In this document: positions 15,505 through 23,901 of the stretch, one piece after another
Layout: each line of letters begins with the position of its first letter
How positions within the stretch are numbered: the first letter of the stretch is position 1
Assembly: GCF_014230305.1 (NCBI RefSeq)
Contig: NZ_JACLAU010000036.1
Span: 1-32,730, forward strand
Direction: 5' to 3'
Origin: Novosphingobium aerophilum
Lineage (GTDB): Bacteria; Pseudomonadota; Alphaproteobacteria; Sphingomonadales; Sphingomonadaceae
Length of the DNA: 32,730 nucleotides
Notes under the pieces: model-generated
The model's input: only the letters and a program-made list of their open reading frames with translations
What the model was told of the DNA's origin: nothing
Databases searched by the model: none
Made by a program: the position numbers and the translations under genes

Positions 15505-16731
15505 TTATGTCATCGTTTGCGGTGAGGGCCCGGCCCCGTGCGCCTCGGCCAGGGCCTGCCCGGCTGCCCAGCCGCTGGCCCAGGCCCACTGGAAGTTGTA
15601 GCCGCCCAGCCAGCCGGTCACGTCCACACACTCGCCGATGGCGTAGAGCCCGGGCACCCTGGTGGCCATCATCGTCCGCGACGAAAGCTCGCGGGTGGCG
15701 ATTCCCCCGGCGGTGACCTCGGCCTTGGCGAAGCCTTCGGTGCCGTTGGGCTGGAACGGCCAGCGCGCCAGTTGCGCCTCGGCGGCGCGCAACCGCTTGT
15801 CGGTGATCGTCCCCAGTTCGCCATCCAGGCCCAGCCGTTCGGCCAGGACCTCGGCGAGACGGGCGGGCAGGCCGCTCGCCAGGACCCGCCGGACCGCGCC
15901 GCGCGGCTGGCGCTGCTTGTGCTCGACCAGCCAGCCGGGCGCCGCATCAGGCGCGAAATCCACCGCGATCGGGGTGCGATGCTGCCAGTAGGAGGAAATC
16001 TGCAGCATCGCCGGACCCGACAGGCCCTTGTGCGTGAACAGTGCCGCCTCGCGGAAGCGGGTCTTCTGCCAGTGCACCTCCACCTCGGTCGCCACGCCGG
16101 ACAGGGACTGGAACAGCGCCTCCTCCGCCCCCAGCGTGAAGGGCACCAGCGCCGGGCGCGGCTGGACCACGGACAGGCCGAACTGCCGGGCGACGTCATA
16201 GGCAAAGCCGGTCGCGCCCAGCTTGGGAATGGCCGGGCCGCCGGTGGCCAGGACCAGGGCCCGCGCCGCCAGGTCGATGCCGTTGCGGGTGACATGGAAC
16301 AGACCGTCGCGCTGCGCGATCGCCGCAACCGGGTGGCCGAGCAGCAGGGTCACCCCGGCCTCGGCACATTCCTGCATCAGCAGATCGACGATCTGCCGCG
16401 CCGAACCATCGCAGAACAGCTGGCCCAGTGTCTTCTCGTGCCAGGCGATGCCATGCCGTTCGATCAGGGTCAGGAAATCCTGCGGCGAATAGCGTCCCAG
16501 CGCCGACTTGGCGAAATGCGGATTGGCCGAAAGATAACGGTCCGGGGCGGTGTGGAGATTGGTGAAGTTGCACCGTCCCCCGCCCGAAATCAGGATCTTG
16601 CGTCCGGGTGCGTCGCCGTGATCGATCAGCAGCACGCGCAGGCCGCGTTGCCCGGCGGTCAGCGCACACATCATCCCGGCCGCGCCGGCGCCCAGCACGA
16701 TGGCGTCATAGGGTTGGGCCGCGGCATCCAT
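15505..16731 (-). CDS. NAD(P)/FAD-dependent oxidoreductase, HI0933/YhiN family
   Basis: 408 residues. The N-terminal dinucleotide-binding motif VLGAGAAGMM (residues 12-21) is followed by GRKILISGGGRCNFTN near 43-58, the signature of the HI0933-like (BaiN/YhiN) flavoproteins. The C-terminal FAD-contact block GLYAIGECVDVTGWLGGYNFQWAWASG is also diagnostic. The physiological substrate of most members is unknown, so no pathway is assigned. The length fits the family. It is monocistronic on the minus strand, 137 nt upstream of the efflux operon, and divergent from the SDR gene. Confidence 0.92.
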   Translation of the reverse strand: MDAAAQPYDAIVLGAGAAGMMCALTAGQRGLRVLLIDHGDAPGRKILISGGGRCNFTNLHTAPDRYLSANPHFAKSALGRYSPQDFLTLIERHGIAWHEKTLGQLFCDGSARQIVDLLMQECAEAGVTLLLGHPVAAIAQRDGLFHVTRNGIDLAARALVLATGGPAIPKLGATGFAYDVARQFGLSVVQPRPALVPFTLGAEEALFQSLSGVATEVEVHWQKTRFREAALFTHKGLSGPAMLQISSYWQHRTPIAVDFAPDAAPGWLVEHKQRQPRGAVRRVLASGLPARLAEVLAERLGLDGELGTITDKRLRAAEAQLARWPFQPNGTEGFAKAEVTAGGIATRELSSRTMMATRVPGLYAIGECVDVTGWLGGYNFQWAWASGWAAGQALAEAHGAGPSPQTMT

Positions 16732-16840
16732 CGCGGCGCCCTAGCTTGCTGCGGGACCGCTGACGAGAGGGCATGACAGGCGAGCCAGACAAGCGGGCAT
16801 CACCCTCGACGCGCCGTCCCTGCTTGGGTAACGCCGAATC

Positions 16841-17620
16841 ATGGATCTGAGAGCTGATTTCGCCGCCGGACTGACCGTCCTCGTCACGGGTGCCACCTCG
16901 GGCTTCGGCGCCGCCATGGTGCGACGGGTCATCGCGGGGGGCGGCCGCGCGATCGCCACCGGGCGGCGCGCGGACCGGCTGGCCGCCCTGGCTGCCGAGC
17001 TCGCGTCCCCGCACCTCCTGACCGTCCCGCTCGACGTGACGGAACGGGACTGCGGCACCAGCCTGCTCGCCGCGCTCCCGGCCGACTTCGCGGCGATCGA
17101 CGTGCTGTTCAACAACGCCGGGCTGGCCCTGGGGCTGGAGCCGGCGCATCGCACCGATCAGGACGATTGGGAGACCATGATCGCGACCAATGTCGCCGGG
17201 CTCACCCGGATGACCCGCGCGGTCCTGCCGGGCATGGTCGAACGCGGCCGCGGCCACGTGATCAACGTCAGCTCGGTCGCGGCCAGCTATCCCTACCCCG
17301 GCGGCAACGTCTACGGCGCGACCAAGGCCTTTGTCCGGCAATTCTCGCTGAACCTGCGGTCCGACCTGCTCGGCACGCCGGTGCGAGTCACCTCGCTGGA
17401 GCCGGGCATGTGCGAAACCGAATTCAGCGAAGTCCGCTTCGCCGGAGACAAGGACAAGGCCGCCGCGGTCTATGCCGGCGTCCACGCCCTGTCGGCCGAC
17501 GACGTGATCGACGCGGTCGAGGCGGTACTGCGCATGCCAGCCCATCTCAACGTCAACACGATCGAGATCATGCCGGTGCAGCAGGCCTTCGCGCCGTTTG
17601 CCGTGGCGCGGCATGGTTGA
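16841..17620 (+). CDS. Short-chain dehydrogenase, YdfG-like (NADP-dependent 3-hydroxy acid dehydrogenase)
   Basis: 259 residues, classical SDR. It has VTGATSGFGAA (cofactor loop, about 15-25), GRRADRL suggesting NADP preference, LFNNAGLAL near 89-97, Ser in INVSSVAA and the catalytic YGATK. The C-terminal EFSEVRFAGD and LNVNTIEIMPVQQ are close to E. coli YdfG, which oxidises 3-hydroxypropionate-type acids, serine and allothreonine; substrate identity here is inferred from that resemblance. The ATG at 16841 places the Rossmann fold at the usual distance. Confidence 0.9.
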   Translation: MDLRADFAAGLTVLVTGATSGFGAAMVRRVIAGGGRAIATGRRADRLAALAAELASPHLLTVPLDVTERDCGTSLLAALPADFAAIDVLFNNAGLALGLEPAHRTDQDDWETMIATNVAGLTRMTRAVLPGMVERGRGHVINVSSVAASYPYPGGNVYGATKAFVRQFSLNLRSDLLGTPVRVTSLEPGMCETEFSEVRFAGDKDKAAAVYAGVHALSADDVIDAVEAVLRMPAHLNVNTIEIMPVQQAFAPFAVARHG

Positions 17621-17630
17621 AGGGGCAGGC

Positions 17631-17660
17631 TTGACGAAGGCCCCGGGGACGCGGCTAGAT
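17631..17660 (+). promoter_or_regulatory. Promoter of the Rrf2 regulator gene
   Basis: TTGACG (17631-17636), 18-nt spacer and CTAGAT (17655-17660). This is the best sigma70-like match in the window, 65 nt upstream of the start codon. Confidence 0.6.
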
Positions 17661-17694
17661 TTGCCGTGGCGCAGCGCCTGCCGCGGTGCCATGA

Positions 17695-17706
17695 GCAACG
17701 CGTTGC
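17695..17706 (+). promoter_or_regulatory. Perfect 12-bp palindrome in the leader of the Rrf2 gene
   Basis: GCAACGCGTTGC sits between the predicted transcription start and the AAGGAAAGG Shine-Dalgarno. It may be an autoregulatory operator, as Rrf2 proteins bind imperfect dyads near their own promoters, or simply a small hairpin. Confidence 0.35.
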
Positions 17707-17724
17707 AAGGAAAGGTCCCGGTTC

Positions 17725-18174
17725 GTGCGCCTGACCCGCCATACCGATTATGCGCTGCGGATTTTGCTGCAGGCCGCCCTGCAGCCGGGTGAACGCCTGT
17801 CGATCGCGGCCGTGGCCGAGGCCCAGGGCATTGCTCGCAATCACGCGATGAAGCTGGTCAACGAACTGGCCAATGCCGGCTATCTGGCGACCACCCGGGG
17901 ACGCGGCGGCGGGTTCACCCTGGGTCGCGCGCCCGAGGACATCATCATCGGCGAAGTGGTGCGGCTGACCGAAACCGAAACCCAGCCGGCCGATTGCCCG
18001 AACTGCGCCCTGCGCCCGGGCTGCGGGCTGATCCCGGTGCTGGGCGGGGCGGCCCAGGCCTTCTTCGCCGAACTCGATCGCCACACCCTGGCCGAAGCGG
18101 CAAGCCGATCCCGACTGCCACGGGCCCTGCGCGAAACGAGCCGGGCCGACGACATGACGCTCGCCGCGGGCTGA
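17725..18174 (+). CDS. Rrf2 family transcriptional regulator (NsrR-like)
   Basis: 149 residues from a GTG with AAGGAAAGG upstream. The N-terminal winged helix reads MRLTRHTDYALRILL, followed by GIARNHAMKLVNELANAGYL and TTRGRGGGFTLGR, the layout of NsrR/RirA. Three cysteines at 91, 94 and 100 should ligate a Fe-S cluster. The C-terminal helix AQAFFAELDRHTLAE also resembles NsrR. NsrR senses nitric oxide and represses flavohaemoglobin and repair genes; IscR or RirA-like roles in Fe-S or iron control cannot be excluded. Spacing C-x2-C-x5-C is shorter than C-x4-C-x5-C of E. coli NsrR. No obvious target gene (hmp, norB) is adjacent. Confidence 0.88.
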   Translation: MRLTRHTDYALRILLQAALQPGERLSIAAVAEAQGIARNHAMKLVNELANAGYLATTRGRGGGFTLGRAPEDIIIGEVVRLTETETQPADCPNCALRPGCGLIPVLGGAAQAFFAELDRHTLAEAASRSRLPRALRETSRADDMTLAAG

Positions 18175-18243
18175 GCCGGCCGGGAACCAGGCCTGGCGGG
18201 GCGCCGTTGCCACGGCACTCACCCCTGAAACGAGGCCCGCCCC

Positions 18244-18390
18244 ATGCTGTTCACCATCGCTCTCGTCCTGCTTGTGCTCTGGCTGCTCGGAGTCGTGGTG
18301 TTCAAGGTCACCGGCGCGGTGATCCACGTGCTGCTGGTGGCCGCCATCGTGGTCGGCCTGGTGCAACTGTTCCGCGGGCGAAGGGTCTGA
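18244..18390 (+). CDS. 48-residue membrane microprotein, lmo0937-type
   Basis: ATG at 18244 with GAGG 8-9 nt upstream, stop at 18388-18390. The product is two hydrophobic helices: residues 2-18 (LFTIALVLLVLWLLGVV) and about 23-41 (TGAVIHVLLVAAIVVGLVQ), with a basic end FRGRRV. This closely matches the small lmo0937 family, whose members share a MLxTIAxxLLxLWLLG start, an IHxLLVxAIVV helix and a GRR end. Function is unknown; members are often stress-associated. It ends 4 nt before the convergent DAHP synthase stop. Confidence 0.8.
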   Translation: MLFTIALVLLVLWLLGVVVFKVTGAVIHVLLVAAIVVGLVQLFRGRRV

Positions 18391-18394
18391 CCGT

Positions 18395-19768
18395 TCAGGC
18401 CGCCTGACGGGTCCGTTCGCTCGCCTCGCGGTTGAGTTCCTCGGCAAGCAGGAAGGCCAGCTCGAGCGACTGGGCCGCGTTGAGCCGGGGATCGCAGTGC
18501 GTGTGGTACCGGTCCGCCAGCCCTTCCTGGGTCAGCGCGATGGCCCCGCCGGTGCATTCCGTAACGTCGCGGCCGGTCATCTCGATGTGGATCCCGCCGG
18601 CATGGGTGCCCTCGGCGCGGTGGACCGCGAAGAAGCCCTTCACTTCGGACAGGATGCGGTCGAACGGGCGGGTCTTGTAGCCGTTGTCGGCCTTGATGAC
18701 GTTGCCGTGCATCGGATCGCACGACCAGACCACCGGATGCCCTTCGCGCGCCACGGCCCCGACCAGCGGGGCCAGCCCGGCTTCGACCTTGTCATGCCCG
18801 AAGCGGCTGATCAGCGTGATCCGTCCCGCCTGTCGCGCGGGGTTGAGCGTGTCGAGCAGCTTGAGCAGGGCATCGGCCGACAGCGACGGCCCGCACTTCA
18901 TGCCCAGCGGATTGCCCACGCCGCGCAGGAACTCCACGTGGGCCGAACCGTCGAAGCGGGTGCGATCGCCGATCCACAACATGTGCGCCGAACAGTCGTA
19001 CCACTGGCCGGTCAGCGAATCCTGCCGGGTCAGCGCCTGCTCATAGGGCAGCAGCAGCGCTTCGTGGCTGGTGTAGAAGCTGGTGCCCTGCAACTGCGGC
19101 ACGGTCTGCGGATCGATCCCGCAGGCCTGCATGAAGTCCAGCGCCTCGCCGATCCGGTCCGAAACCTCGGCGAACTTCTGCGCCCAGGGGCTGCGGTCCA
19201 TGAAATCCAGCGTCCACTGGTGGACCTGACGCAGGTTGGCATAGCCGCCATGGGCAAAGGCGCGCAGCAGGTTCAGGGTCGCGGCGGACTGGCTGTAAGC
19301 CTTCAGCAGGCGTTCCGGGTCCGGGATGCGCGATTCCGGGGTGAACTCGATCCCGTTGATGTTGTCGCCCAGGTAGCTCGGCAGCTCGACCCCATCGACC
19401 GTCTCGGTCGGCGAGGAGCGCGGCTTGGCGAACTGGCCCGCCATGCGTCCCACCTTCACCACCGGCTGCTTGCTGGCAAAGGTCAGGACCACTGCCATCT
19501 GCAGCAGCACGCGGAAGGTGTCGCGGATGTTGTTGGGGTGGAACTCGGCAAAGCTTTCGGCGCAGTCCCCGCCCTGCAGCAGGAAGCCGCGGCCGGCGGC
19601 AACCTCGGCCAGATCGGCGGTCAGGGCGCGGGCCTCACCGGCGAAGACCAGGGGCGGAAAGCTGGTCAGCGTCGATTCGACCGCGTTAAGGCGGGCACTG
19701 TCGGGATAGACCGGCATGTGCTTCGCTTCGTGGGTCTTCCAGCTGTCCGGATTCCAGTTCTTCGCCAC
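18395..19768 (-). CDS. 3-deoxy-7-phosphoheptulonate synthase, class II
   Basis: 457 residues from a GTG with AAGGAG 7 nt upstream. It condenses phosphoenolpyruvate and erythrose-4-phosphate, the first step of the shikimate pathway. It is class II (plant/mycobacterial type), shown by [15 protein letters not shown] at the N-terminus, [13 protein letters not shown] with the metal-binding Cys69, [16 protein letters not shown] near 105-120, the SCDPMHGN and [12 protein letters not shown] segments with metal-ligand His and Glu, and [15 protein letters not shown] near the C-terminus. The N-terminal extension used by the mycobacterial enzyme for regulator binding is only partly present. Confidence 0.95.
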   Translation of the reverse strand: MAKNWNPDSWKTHEAKHMPVYPDSARLNAVESTLTSFPPLVFAGEARALTADLAEVAAGRGFLLQGGDCAESFAEFHPNNIRDTFRVLLQMAVVLTFASKQPVVKVGRMAGQFAKPRSSPTETVDGVELPSYLGDNINGIEFTPESRIPDPERLLKAYSQSAATLNLLRAFAHGGYANLRQVHQWTLDFMDRSPWAQKFAEVSDRIGEALDFMQACGIDPQTVPQLQGTSFYTSHEALLLPYEQALTRQDSLTGQWYDCSAHMLWIGDRTRFDGSAHVEFLRGVGNPLGMKCGPSLSADALLKLLDTLNPARQAGRITLISRFGHDKVEAGLAPLVGAVAREGHPVVWSCDPMHGNVIKADNGYKTRPFDRILSEVKGFFAVHRAEGTHAGGIHIEMTGRDVTECTGGAIALTQEGLADRYHTHCDPRLNAAQSLELAFLLAEELNREASERTRQAA

Positions 19769-19791
19769 GTTAATGCTCCTTCAGGCCCGGC

Positions 19792-19820
19792 GCTTAACCC
19801 GCCGGAGGCCCCATTGCCAA
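19792..19820 (-). promoter_or_regulatory. Promoter of the DAHP synthase gene
   Basis: On the minus strand: TTGGCA (19815-19820), 17-nt spacer, TTAAGC (19792-19797), about 25 nt upstream of the GTG. Confidence 0.5.
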
Positions 19821-19887
19821 GCGTGATGGCCGATCGCGCCATTCTGCCGGGCTTGTCGGGCCGCGTCACCGGCGGCCCATATGCGGA

Positions 19888-19913
19888 GGGCCGGAAGGTT
19901 TCCCTCCCGGCCC
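19888..19913 (-). terminator. Putative terminator downstream of rplA
   Basis: GGGCCGG (19888-19894) pairs with CCGGCCC (19907-19913); the stem can extend by three pairs past one mismatch. It lies 29 nt after the rplA stop on the minus strand. No U-tract, so termination is only likely. Confidence 0.45.
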
Positions 19914-19941
19914 CCGTATCGCTTCGTCGTACCGGTCCGGC

Positions 19942-20643
19942 TTAGCCGCCGTGGACCTGCGCGACGTCGACCTTCAGGCCCGGGCCCATCGACGACGAAA
20001 GGCCGACCTTGCGCAGGTACTTGCCCTTGGCGCCCGACGGCTTGGCCTTGACGATGGCGTCCACGAAGGCGTCGAAGTTGGCCCGCAGCGCCTCGTTCGA
20101 GAACGACAGCTTGCCGATCCCGCCGTGGATGATGCCGGCCTTCTCGACGCGGAACTCGATCTGGCCGCCCTTGGCAGCCTTGACCGCTTCGGCGACGTTC
20201 GGGGTGACCGTACCCAGCTTCGGGTTCGGCATCAGGCCCTTGGGACCCAGCACCTTGCCGAGGCGACCGACCAGACCCATCATGTCCGGCGTGGCGATCA
20301 CGCGGCCATAGTCCAGGTTGCCGGCCTGCATGTCTTCCAGCAGGTCCTCGGCGCCAACCTTGTCGGCACCGGCGGCCAGCGCGGCCTCGGCCTTGTCACC
20401 GCGGGCGAACACGGCAACCTTGACGTCCTTGCCCGTGCCCGAAGGCAGGGTGACCATGCCACGGACCATCTGGTCGGCGTGACGCGGATCGACGCCGAGG
20501 TTCAGCGACACCTCGAGCGATTCGTCGAACTTGGCGCTCTTCAGGTCCTTGAGGAGCTGGATCGCCTCGTCGACGGCGTAGAGCTTCTGATTGTCGCCCA
20601 GCTTGGCGGCCAGGGCCTTCTGCTTCTTGGTCTGCTTTGCCAT
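19942..20643 (-). CDS. rplA: 50S ribosomal protein L1
   Basis: 233 residues, full length. L1 forms the mobile stalk at the ribosome's E site and represses the L11-L1 operon. Key segments are [23 protein letters not shown], the [15 protein letters not shown] block near residue 127-141 and [20 protein letters not shown]. It starts 4 nt after rplK. Unlike E. coli, rplJ-rplL do not follow; the next gene on this strand is DAHP synthase. Confidence 0.98.
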   Translation of the reverse strand: MAKQTKKQKALAAKLGDNQKLYAVDEAIQLLKDLKSAKFDESLEVSLNLGVDPRHADQMVRGMVTLPSGTGKDVKVAVFARGDKAEAALAAGADKVGAEDLLEDMQAGNLDYGRVIATPDMMGLVGRLGKVLGPKGLMPNPKLGTVTPNVAEAVKAAKGGQIEFRVEKAGIIHGGIGKLSFSNEALRANFDAFVDAIVKAKPSGAKGKYLRKVGLSSSMGPGLKVDVAQVHGG

Positions 20644-20647
20644 CGGA

Positions 20648-21079
20648 TCAGCCCTCCACAACCTGCAGGCCCATCGAACGGGCCGAGCCCTCGATGATCT
20701 TGGTGGCCTGTTCGATATCGTTCGCGTTCAGATCGGCCATCTTGGTCTGGGCGATCTCGGCGAGCTGCGAGCGCTTGATGGTTCCGGCCGAAACCTTGCC
20801 CGGCTCCTTCGAGCCCGACTTGAGGTTGGCGGCCTGCTTGATCAGGAAGCTGGCGGGCGGGGTCTTGGTGATGAAGCTGAACGAGCGGTCCGAATAGACG
20901 GTGATCACCGTCGGGATCGGCATGCCCTTTTCCAGCTCCTGCGTGGCGGCATTGAACGCCTTGCAGAATTCCATGATGTTGACGCCGCGCTGACCCAGCG
21001 CGGGGCCGATCGGCGGCGACGGCGTGGCCGAACCGGCCTTCACCTGCAGCTTGATGTAACCTTCGATCTTCTTGGCCAC
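20648..21079 (-). CDS. rplK: 50S ribosomal protein L11
   Basis: 143 residues from a GTG preceded by AAAGGAGG. L11 sits at the GTPase-associated centre and is needed for RelA stimulation. The N-terminal [34 protein letters not shown] is nearly invariant, and the C-terminal RNA-binding domain has [21 protein letters not shown]. First gene after the nusG terminator, with a 140-nt leader. Confidence 0.98.
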   Translation of the reverse strand: MAKKIEGYIKLQVKAGSATPSPPIGPALGQRGVNIMEFCKAFNAATQELEKGMPIPTVITVYSDRSFSFITKTPPASFLIKQAANLKSGSKEPGKVSAGTIKRSQLAEIAQTKMADLNANDIEQATKIIEGSARSMGLQVVEG

Positions 21080-21220
21080 GATGGCCTCCTTTCATCCTGT
21101 TGCCGCCCCTTGCGGAACGGCTCAGATCAAGCGGTCAGACAGGGCCCGAAGGCCCCTCCCGCACGGATTTCCGAATCCGGTTGCCCGGATGCGGAGCGGC
21201 GCCCTTAGGGGAATGCCGGC
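21080..21220 (-). promoter_or_regulatory. Structured leader of rplK-rplA
   Basis: Between the nusG terminator and the rplK start, two clear hairpins occur: CGGATT/AATCCG around a 4-nt loop (21164-21179) and GGGCC/GGCCC around a 4-nt loop (21142-21155). Such a leader is where L1 would bind in autogenous control; I could not identify the specific L1 motif, nor a convincing promoter. Confidence 0.35.
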
Positions 21221-21245
21221 AAAAAGGGAAGCCCGTTCGGGGCCT
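21221..21245 (-). terminator. Intrinsic terminator between nusG and rplK
   Basis: On the minus strand AGGCCC-CGAAC-GGGCTT folds into a 6-bp stem (one G-U pair) followed by CCCTTTTT, 7 nt after the nusG stop. Confidence 0.6.
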
Positions 21246-21252
21246 CACCACC

Positions 21253-21789
21253 TCACTTGGCCAGTTCGACTTCCTCGAAGCCCAGTTCGACCGGCGTGGC
21301 GCGGCCGAAGATCGAGACCGAGACCTTGACGCGCTGCTTGTCGAAGTCGAGCTCTTCCACCGTGCCGTTGAAGCTGGCGAAGGGCCCGGCGTTGACCTTG
21401 ACCTGATCGCCGATCTCGTAATCGACCGAGACCTCGCGGCGGGGCGTGGCGGCGGCCTGCTCGCGCGCGCCGAAGTAGCGCGCGGCCTCGCGGTCGCTGA
21501 TCGCCTGGGGCTTGCCGTTCGGGCCGAGGAAGCCGGTCACCTTGGCGGTGTTCTTGATCAGGTGGTAGACATCGTCGTTCATCGCCAGCTTGGCGAGGAC
21601 ATAGCCGGGCATGGTCTTGCGCTCGGTCTGGACCTTCTTGCCGCGCTTGACCTCGGTCACCGTCTCGGTCGGCACTTCCACCGCCTCGACAAGCTGCTCC
21701 AGGCCGAGCCGCTCGGCCTCGGCGATGATCGAATCCCGCACCTTGCTCTCGAAGCCGGAATAGGCGTGGATGATGTACCAGCGAGCCAT
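21253..21789 (-). CDS. nusG: Transcription termination/antitermination factor NusG
   Basis: 178 residues. The N-terminal NGN domain ([16 protein letters not shown], then [31 protein letters not shown]) binds RNA polymerase. The C-terminal KOW domain ([27 protein letters not shown]) binds Rho or S10. ATG at 21789 gives the family's MARWYI start; the longer frame into the secE region is not coding. It lies 19 nt downstream of secE. Confidence 0.98.
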   Translation of the reverse strand: MARWYIIHAYSGFESKVRDSIIAEAERLGLEQLVEAVEVPTETVTEVKRGKKVQTERKTMPGYVLAKLAMNDDVYHLIKNTAKVTGFLGPNGKPQAISDREAARYFGAREQAAATPRREVSVDYEIGDQVKVNAGPFASFNGTVEELDFDKQRVKVSVSIFGRATPVELGFEEVELAK

Positions 21790-21808
21790 CAGTTCTCTCT
21801 TCGTTGTC

Positions 21809-22003
21809 TCAGGCCAGCGACAGCAGGAAGCGCACGATTTCGCCGAACAGCGAATCGATGCCGAGGAAGAACACCGCAAGCATGACCATCATCAGCGCGA
21901 CGAAGATCGCCGTCGTGGTGGTTTCCTGGCGGGTCGGCCAGACGACCTTGCGGGCCTCGGCCTTCACCTCGTTGAAGAACTGGCCTGGGTTGAACTTGGC
22001 CAT
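21809..22003 (-). CDS. secE: Preprotein translocase subunit SecE
   Basis: 64 residues, the short single-helix form usual in alphaproteobacteria. The amphipathic NPGQFFNEVKAEARKVVWPTRQE is diagnostic, and one membrane segment follows (about 31-60). It stabilises SecY in the translocon. First gene of secE-nusG. Confidence 0.97.
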   Translation of the reverse strand: MAKFNPGQFFNEVKAEARKVVWPTRQETTTTAIFVALMMVMLAVFFLGIDSLFGEIVRFLLSLA

Positions 22004-22018
22004 GTCGCGGACTCTTCG

Positions 22019-22047
22019 TTAAGAATTGCTACCATTTCTTCCGCCAA
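22019..22047 (-). promoter_or_regulatory. Promoter of secE-nusG
   Basis: On the minus strand: TTGGCG (22042-22047), 17-nt spacer, TCTTAA (22019-22024), about 15 nt upstream of the secE ATG. The start site would leave a very short leader. Confidence 0.5.
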
Positions 22048-22124
22048 GGGGACAGCGCCGCCCCGGCGCCTGGGGGGCAAACCGGGAGGGGCAGCAGGTC
22101 TCCGATGTCGGGAGTAGCGCCCAG

Positions 22125-23621
22125 TTAGCGATGCTGCGGGGAATTGGCAAGACGCGCCAGCAGCGAGTGCTTGCTGCGGAAGATCACCCGGGCGCCGGGC
22201 GGCAGGTCGGCCGGGGCGTACTTGCCGAAGTACCACAGGTAATCGGCCTCCATCGCCGGCTTGAACTTGGCCAGCTTCACCGTGCGATGGGCCCGGGCAT
22301 AAAGCCGGTGCGACGGATCGACCCATTTCCATGCCGCCGGGGTCAGCGTCAGCATGTGCACTCCGGGAATGGCGAAGTGGTTGTTGACCAGCGCGTCACG
22401 GCGCAGCGTGGCATAGCATCCCAGGTGGCCATAAAGCGGCTGGGCCCAGAGCCCCACCTCCTCGCGCACGGCCACGGCCACCCGCGCGCCCCGCGGAATC
22501 TGGTCGAGCGCCTTCATCATGTAGGCGACATTGGCCGAATGGACCGTCCACACCGCCGAGGTGATCGCCAGGCGCAGCGCGAAGGGCCCGATTGCCACCC
22601 ACATCAGCGGCCAGGCGGGGCGCCAGTCGATCGCCAGGGCCAGCAGCATCAGGCCCACCGCGATCAGCCGCAGGTCGGCCAGGTCGCCGCCGCCCAGGTG
22701 GCGCGGAACGATCAGCGAGAGCAGCAGGATCAGCACCGCGCCGATCGCCAGCCGCCCATCCAGCCGGCGGAACCACAGCGCCACCAGCGGGGCGATCAGC
22801 AGCAGCAGGGTGGTGGCATAGTCGATATAGCGCACCCGGTCGCGCAGGGCGCCCTTCCAGAACGACCACTTCACCAGCAGGGGCTTCTTGCCGTAATTGA
22901 ACGAACCCTCGGCCTGCTGGCTGGCCAGCACGGTCGGCAGGAACGGCAGCCACAGCGGCCAGGTGGCCAGGCCCGCGCGCCACAGCCGCGTCAGGGGATG
23001 CACCCCGCTGCCGCCCTGGCGCGACCATTCATACGCGAAGACCATCACCCCCAGCACGCCCCAGCCCGACTGGTGCGCAACCCAGACCAGGATCCCGATC
23101 GGCACGAAGGTCGCCTCGCGCCAGCGGCTCCCCGCCATCCGCACCCACAGTGCGAAGGCAAAGAGCGCGCCCGCCAGGGCCAGCTCGAAGTTGAGGAAGC
23201 CCATGAGCAGGGCCGGCGACCAGACCGTCGCGAGGGCGAGCAATGCCCCCACCCCGATCCGCCGGCGCAGCGTCCATTCGACCGTGAACAGGCCGCCCGC
23301 CACCAGCATCGGGATCGTGATCACCAGCAGCCGGCCAGCCACTTCCAGTCCGAACACGGCCGCCAGCGGACGGATCAGCAGATCGGCGCCCAGATTGCCC
23401 GACCAGACCCAGCGAAAGGCATAATAGCGCGCCAGATCCGGCGTATGGCCGTTGTCGATCATGATGTACCAGCGTGCCAGGTGCGCCGGATAATCGGTCA
23501 TCTGCGGATAGTGCGCGAGGATGCCGGGCATGCCGGCTGCGACGCAGACCAGCAGGATCAGCCCCAATTGCAGGGCCGAAAGTCGCGAAACGACAGCGGG
23601 AGCGGGCGTGGGCTGGGACAT
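22125..23621 (-). CDS. Polytopic membrane protein, unknown function
   Basis: 498 residues with roughly ten hydrophobic segments. The first spans about 17-36. Soon after comes HYPQMTDYPAHLARWYIMIDNGHTPDLARYY, a lumenal-type loop with acidic residues reminiscent of GT-C fold glycosyltransferases. The last 150 residues are more soluble (VREEVGLWAQPLYGHLGCYATLRRDALVNNHFA). I cannot name a family; a lipid-linked sugar transferase is a guess from topology. ATG at 23621 is chosen, but a GTG one codon upstream is equally possible, and neither has a good Shine-Dalgarno. The gene separates tRNA-Trp from secE and has its own promoter-like element. Confidence 0.8.
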   Translation of the reverse strand: MSQPTPAPAVVSRLSALQLGLILLVCVAAGMPGILAHYPQMTDYPAHLARWYIMIDNGHTPDLARYYAFRWVWSGNLGADLLIRPLAAVFGLEVAGRLLVITIPMLVAGGLFTVEWTLRRRIGVGALLALATVWSPALLMGFLNFELALAGALFAFALWVRMAGSRWREATFVPIGILVWVAHQSGWGVLGVMVFAYEWSRQGGSGVHPLTRLWRAGLATWPLWLPFLPTVLASQQAEGSFNYGKKPLLVKWSFWKGALRDRVRYIDYATTLLLLIAPLVALWFRRLDGRLAIGAVLILLLSLIVPRHLGGGDLADLRLIAVGLMLLALAIDWRPAWPLMWVAIGPFALRLAITSAVWTVHSANVAYMMKALDQIPRGARVAVAVREEVGLWAQPLYGHLGCYATLRRDALVNNHFAIPGVHMLTLTPAAWKWVDPSHRLYARAHRTVKLAKFKPAMEADYLWYFGKYAPADLPPGARVIFRSKHSLLARLANSPQHR

Positions 23622-23676
23622 CACCGGGCTGTCAGCAATTGCGGCAGGATTGTGGCGCCCTGTACCGGGCCCGCCC

Positions 23677-23705
23677 GTCTAGGGCCAGTTCCCCCGACTT
23701 GGCAA
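23677..23705 (-). promoter_or_regulatory. Promoter of the polytopic membrane protein gene
   Basis: On the minus strand: TTGCCA (23700-23705), 17-nt spacer, CTAGAC (23677-23682), about 56 nt upstream of the ATG. Upstream lies a cluster of GATC sites with direct repeats of TTGATCGAT (23712-23735). Confidence 0.5.
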
Positions 23706-23811
23706 CCGCCCATCGATCAACGGATGATCGATCAAGCGGCGATCGTTCGACCGCGGGGCCTGTCAGGGCCGGTTCGGGGTGAGCCAGCCCGATGCGGTGA
23801 AGAGGCGATGC

Positions 23812-23887
23812 TGGCAGGAGTGGAGGGACTCGAACCCCCGGCCCTCGGTTTTGGAGACCGATGCTCTACCAACTGAGCTACACTCCT
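23812..23887 (-). tRNA. tRNA-Trp (anticodon CCA)
   Basis: A 76-nt cloverleaf on the minus strand: acceptor AGGAGTG pairs with CACTCCT, with G and encoded CCA at the end. The anticodon stem TCGGT/ACCGA surrounds loop CTCCAAA, giving CCA. The D-arm TAGCTCAGTTGGTAGAGCA and T-loop GGTTCGAGTCC are standard. It lies on the same strand as the downstream secE cluster. Confidence 0.96.
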
Positions 23888-23901
23888 GCGGGCAAGGCGG
23901 C

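Noticed and set aside
23712..23735. GATC cluster as a replication origin or methylation switch
   Set aside because: Only four GATC sites with no DnaA boxes or AT-rich unwinding region; it lies in a short gap between a tRNA and a promoter.
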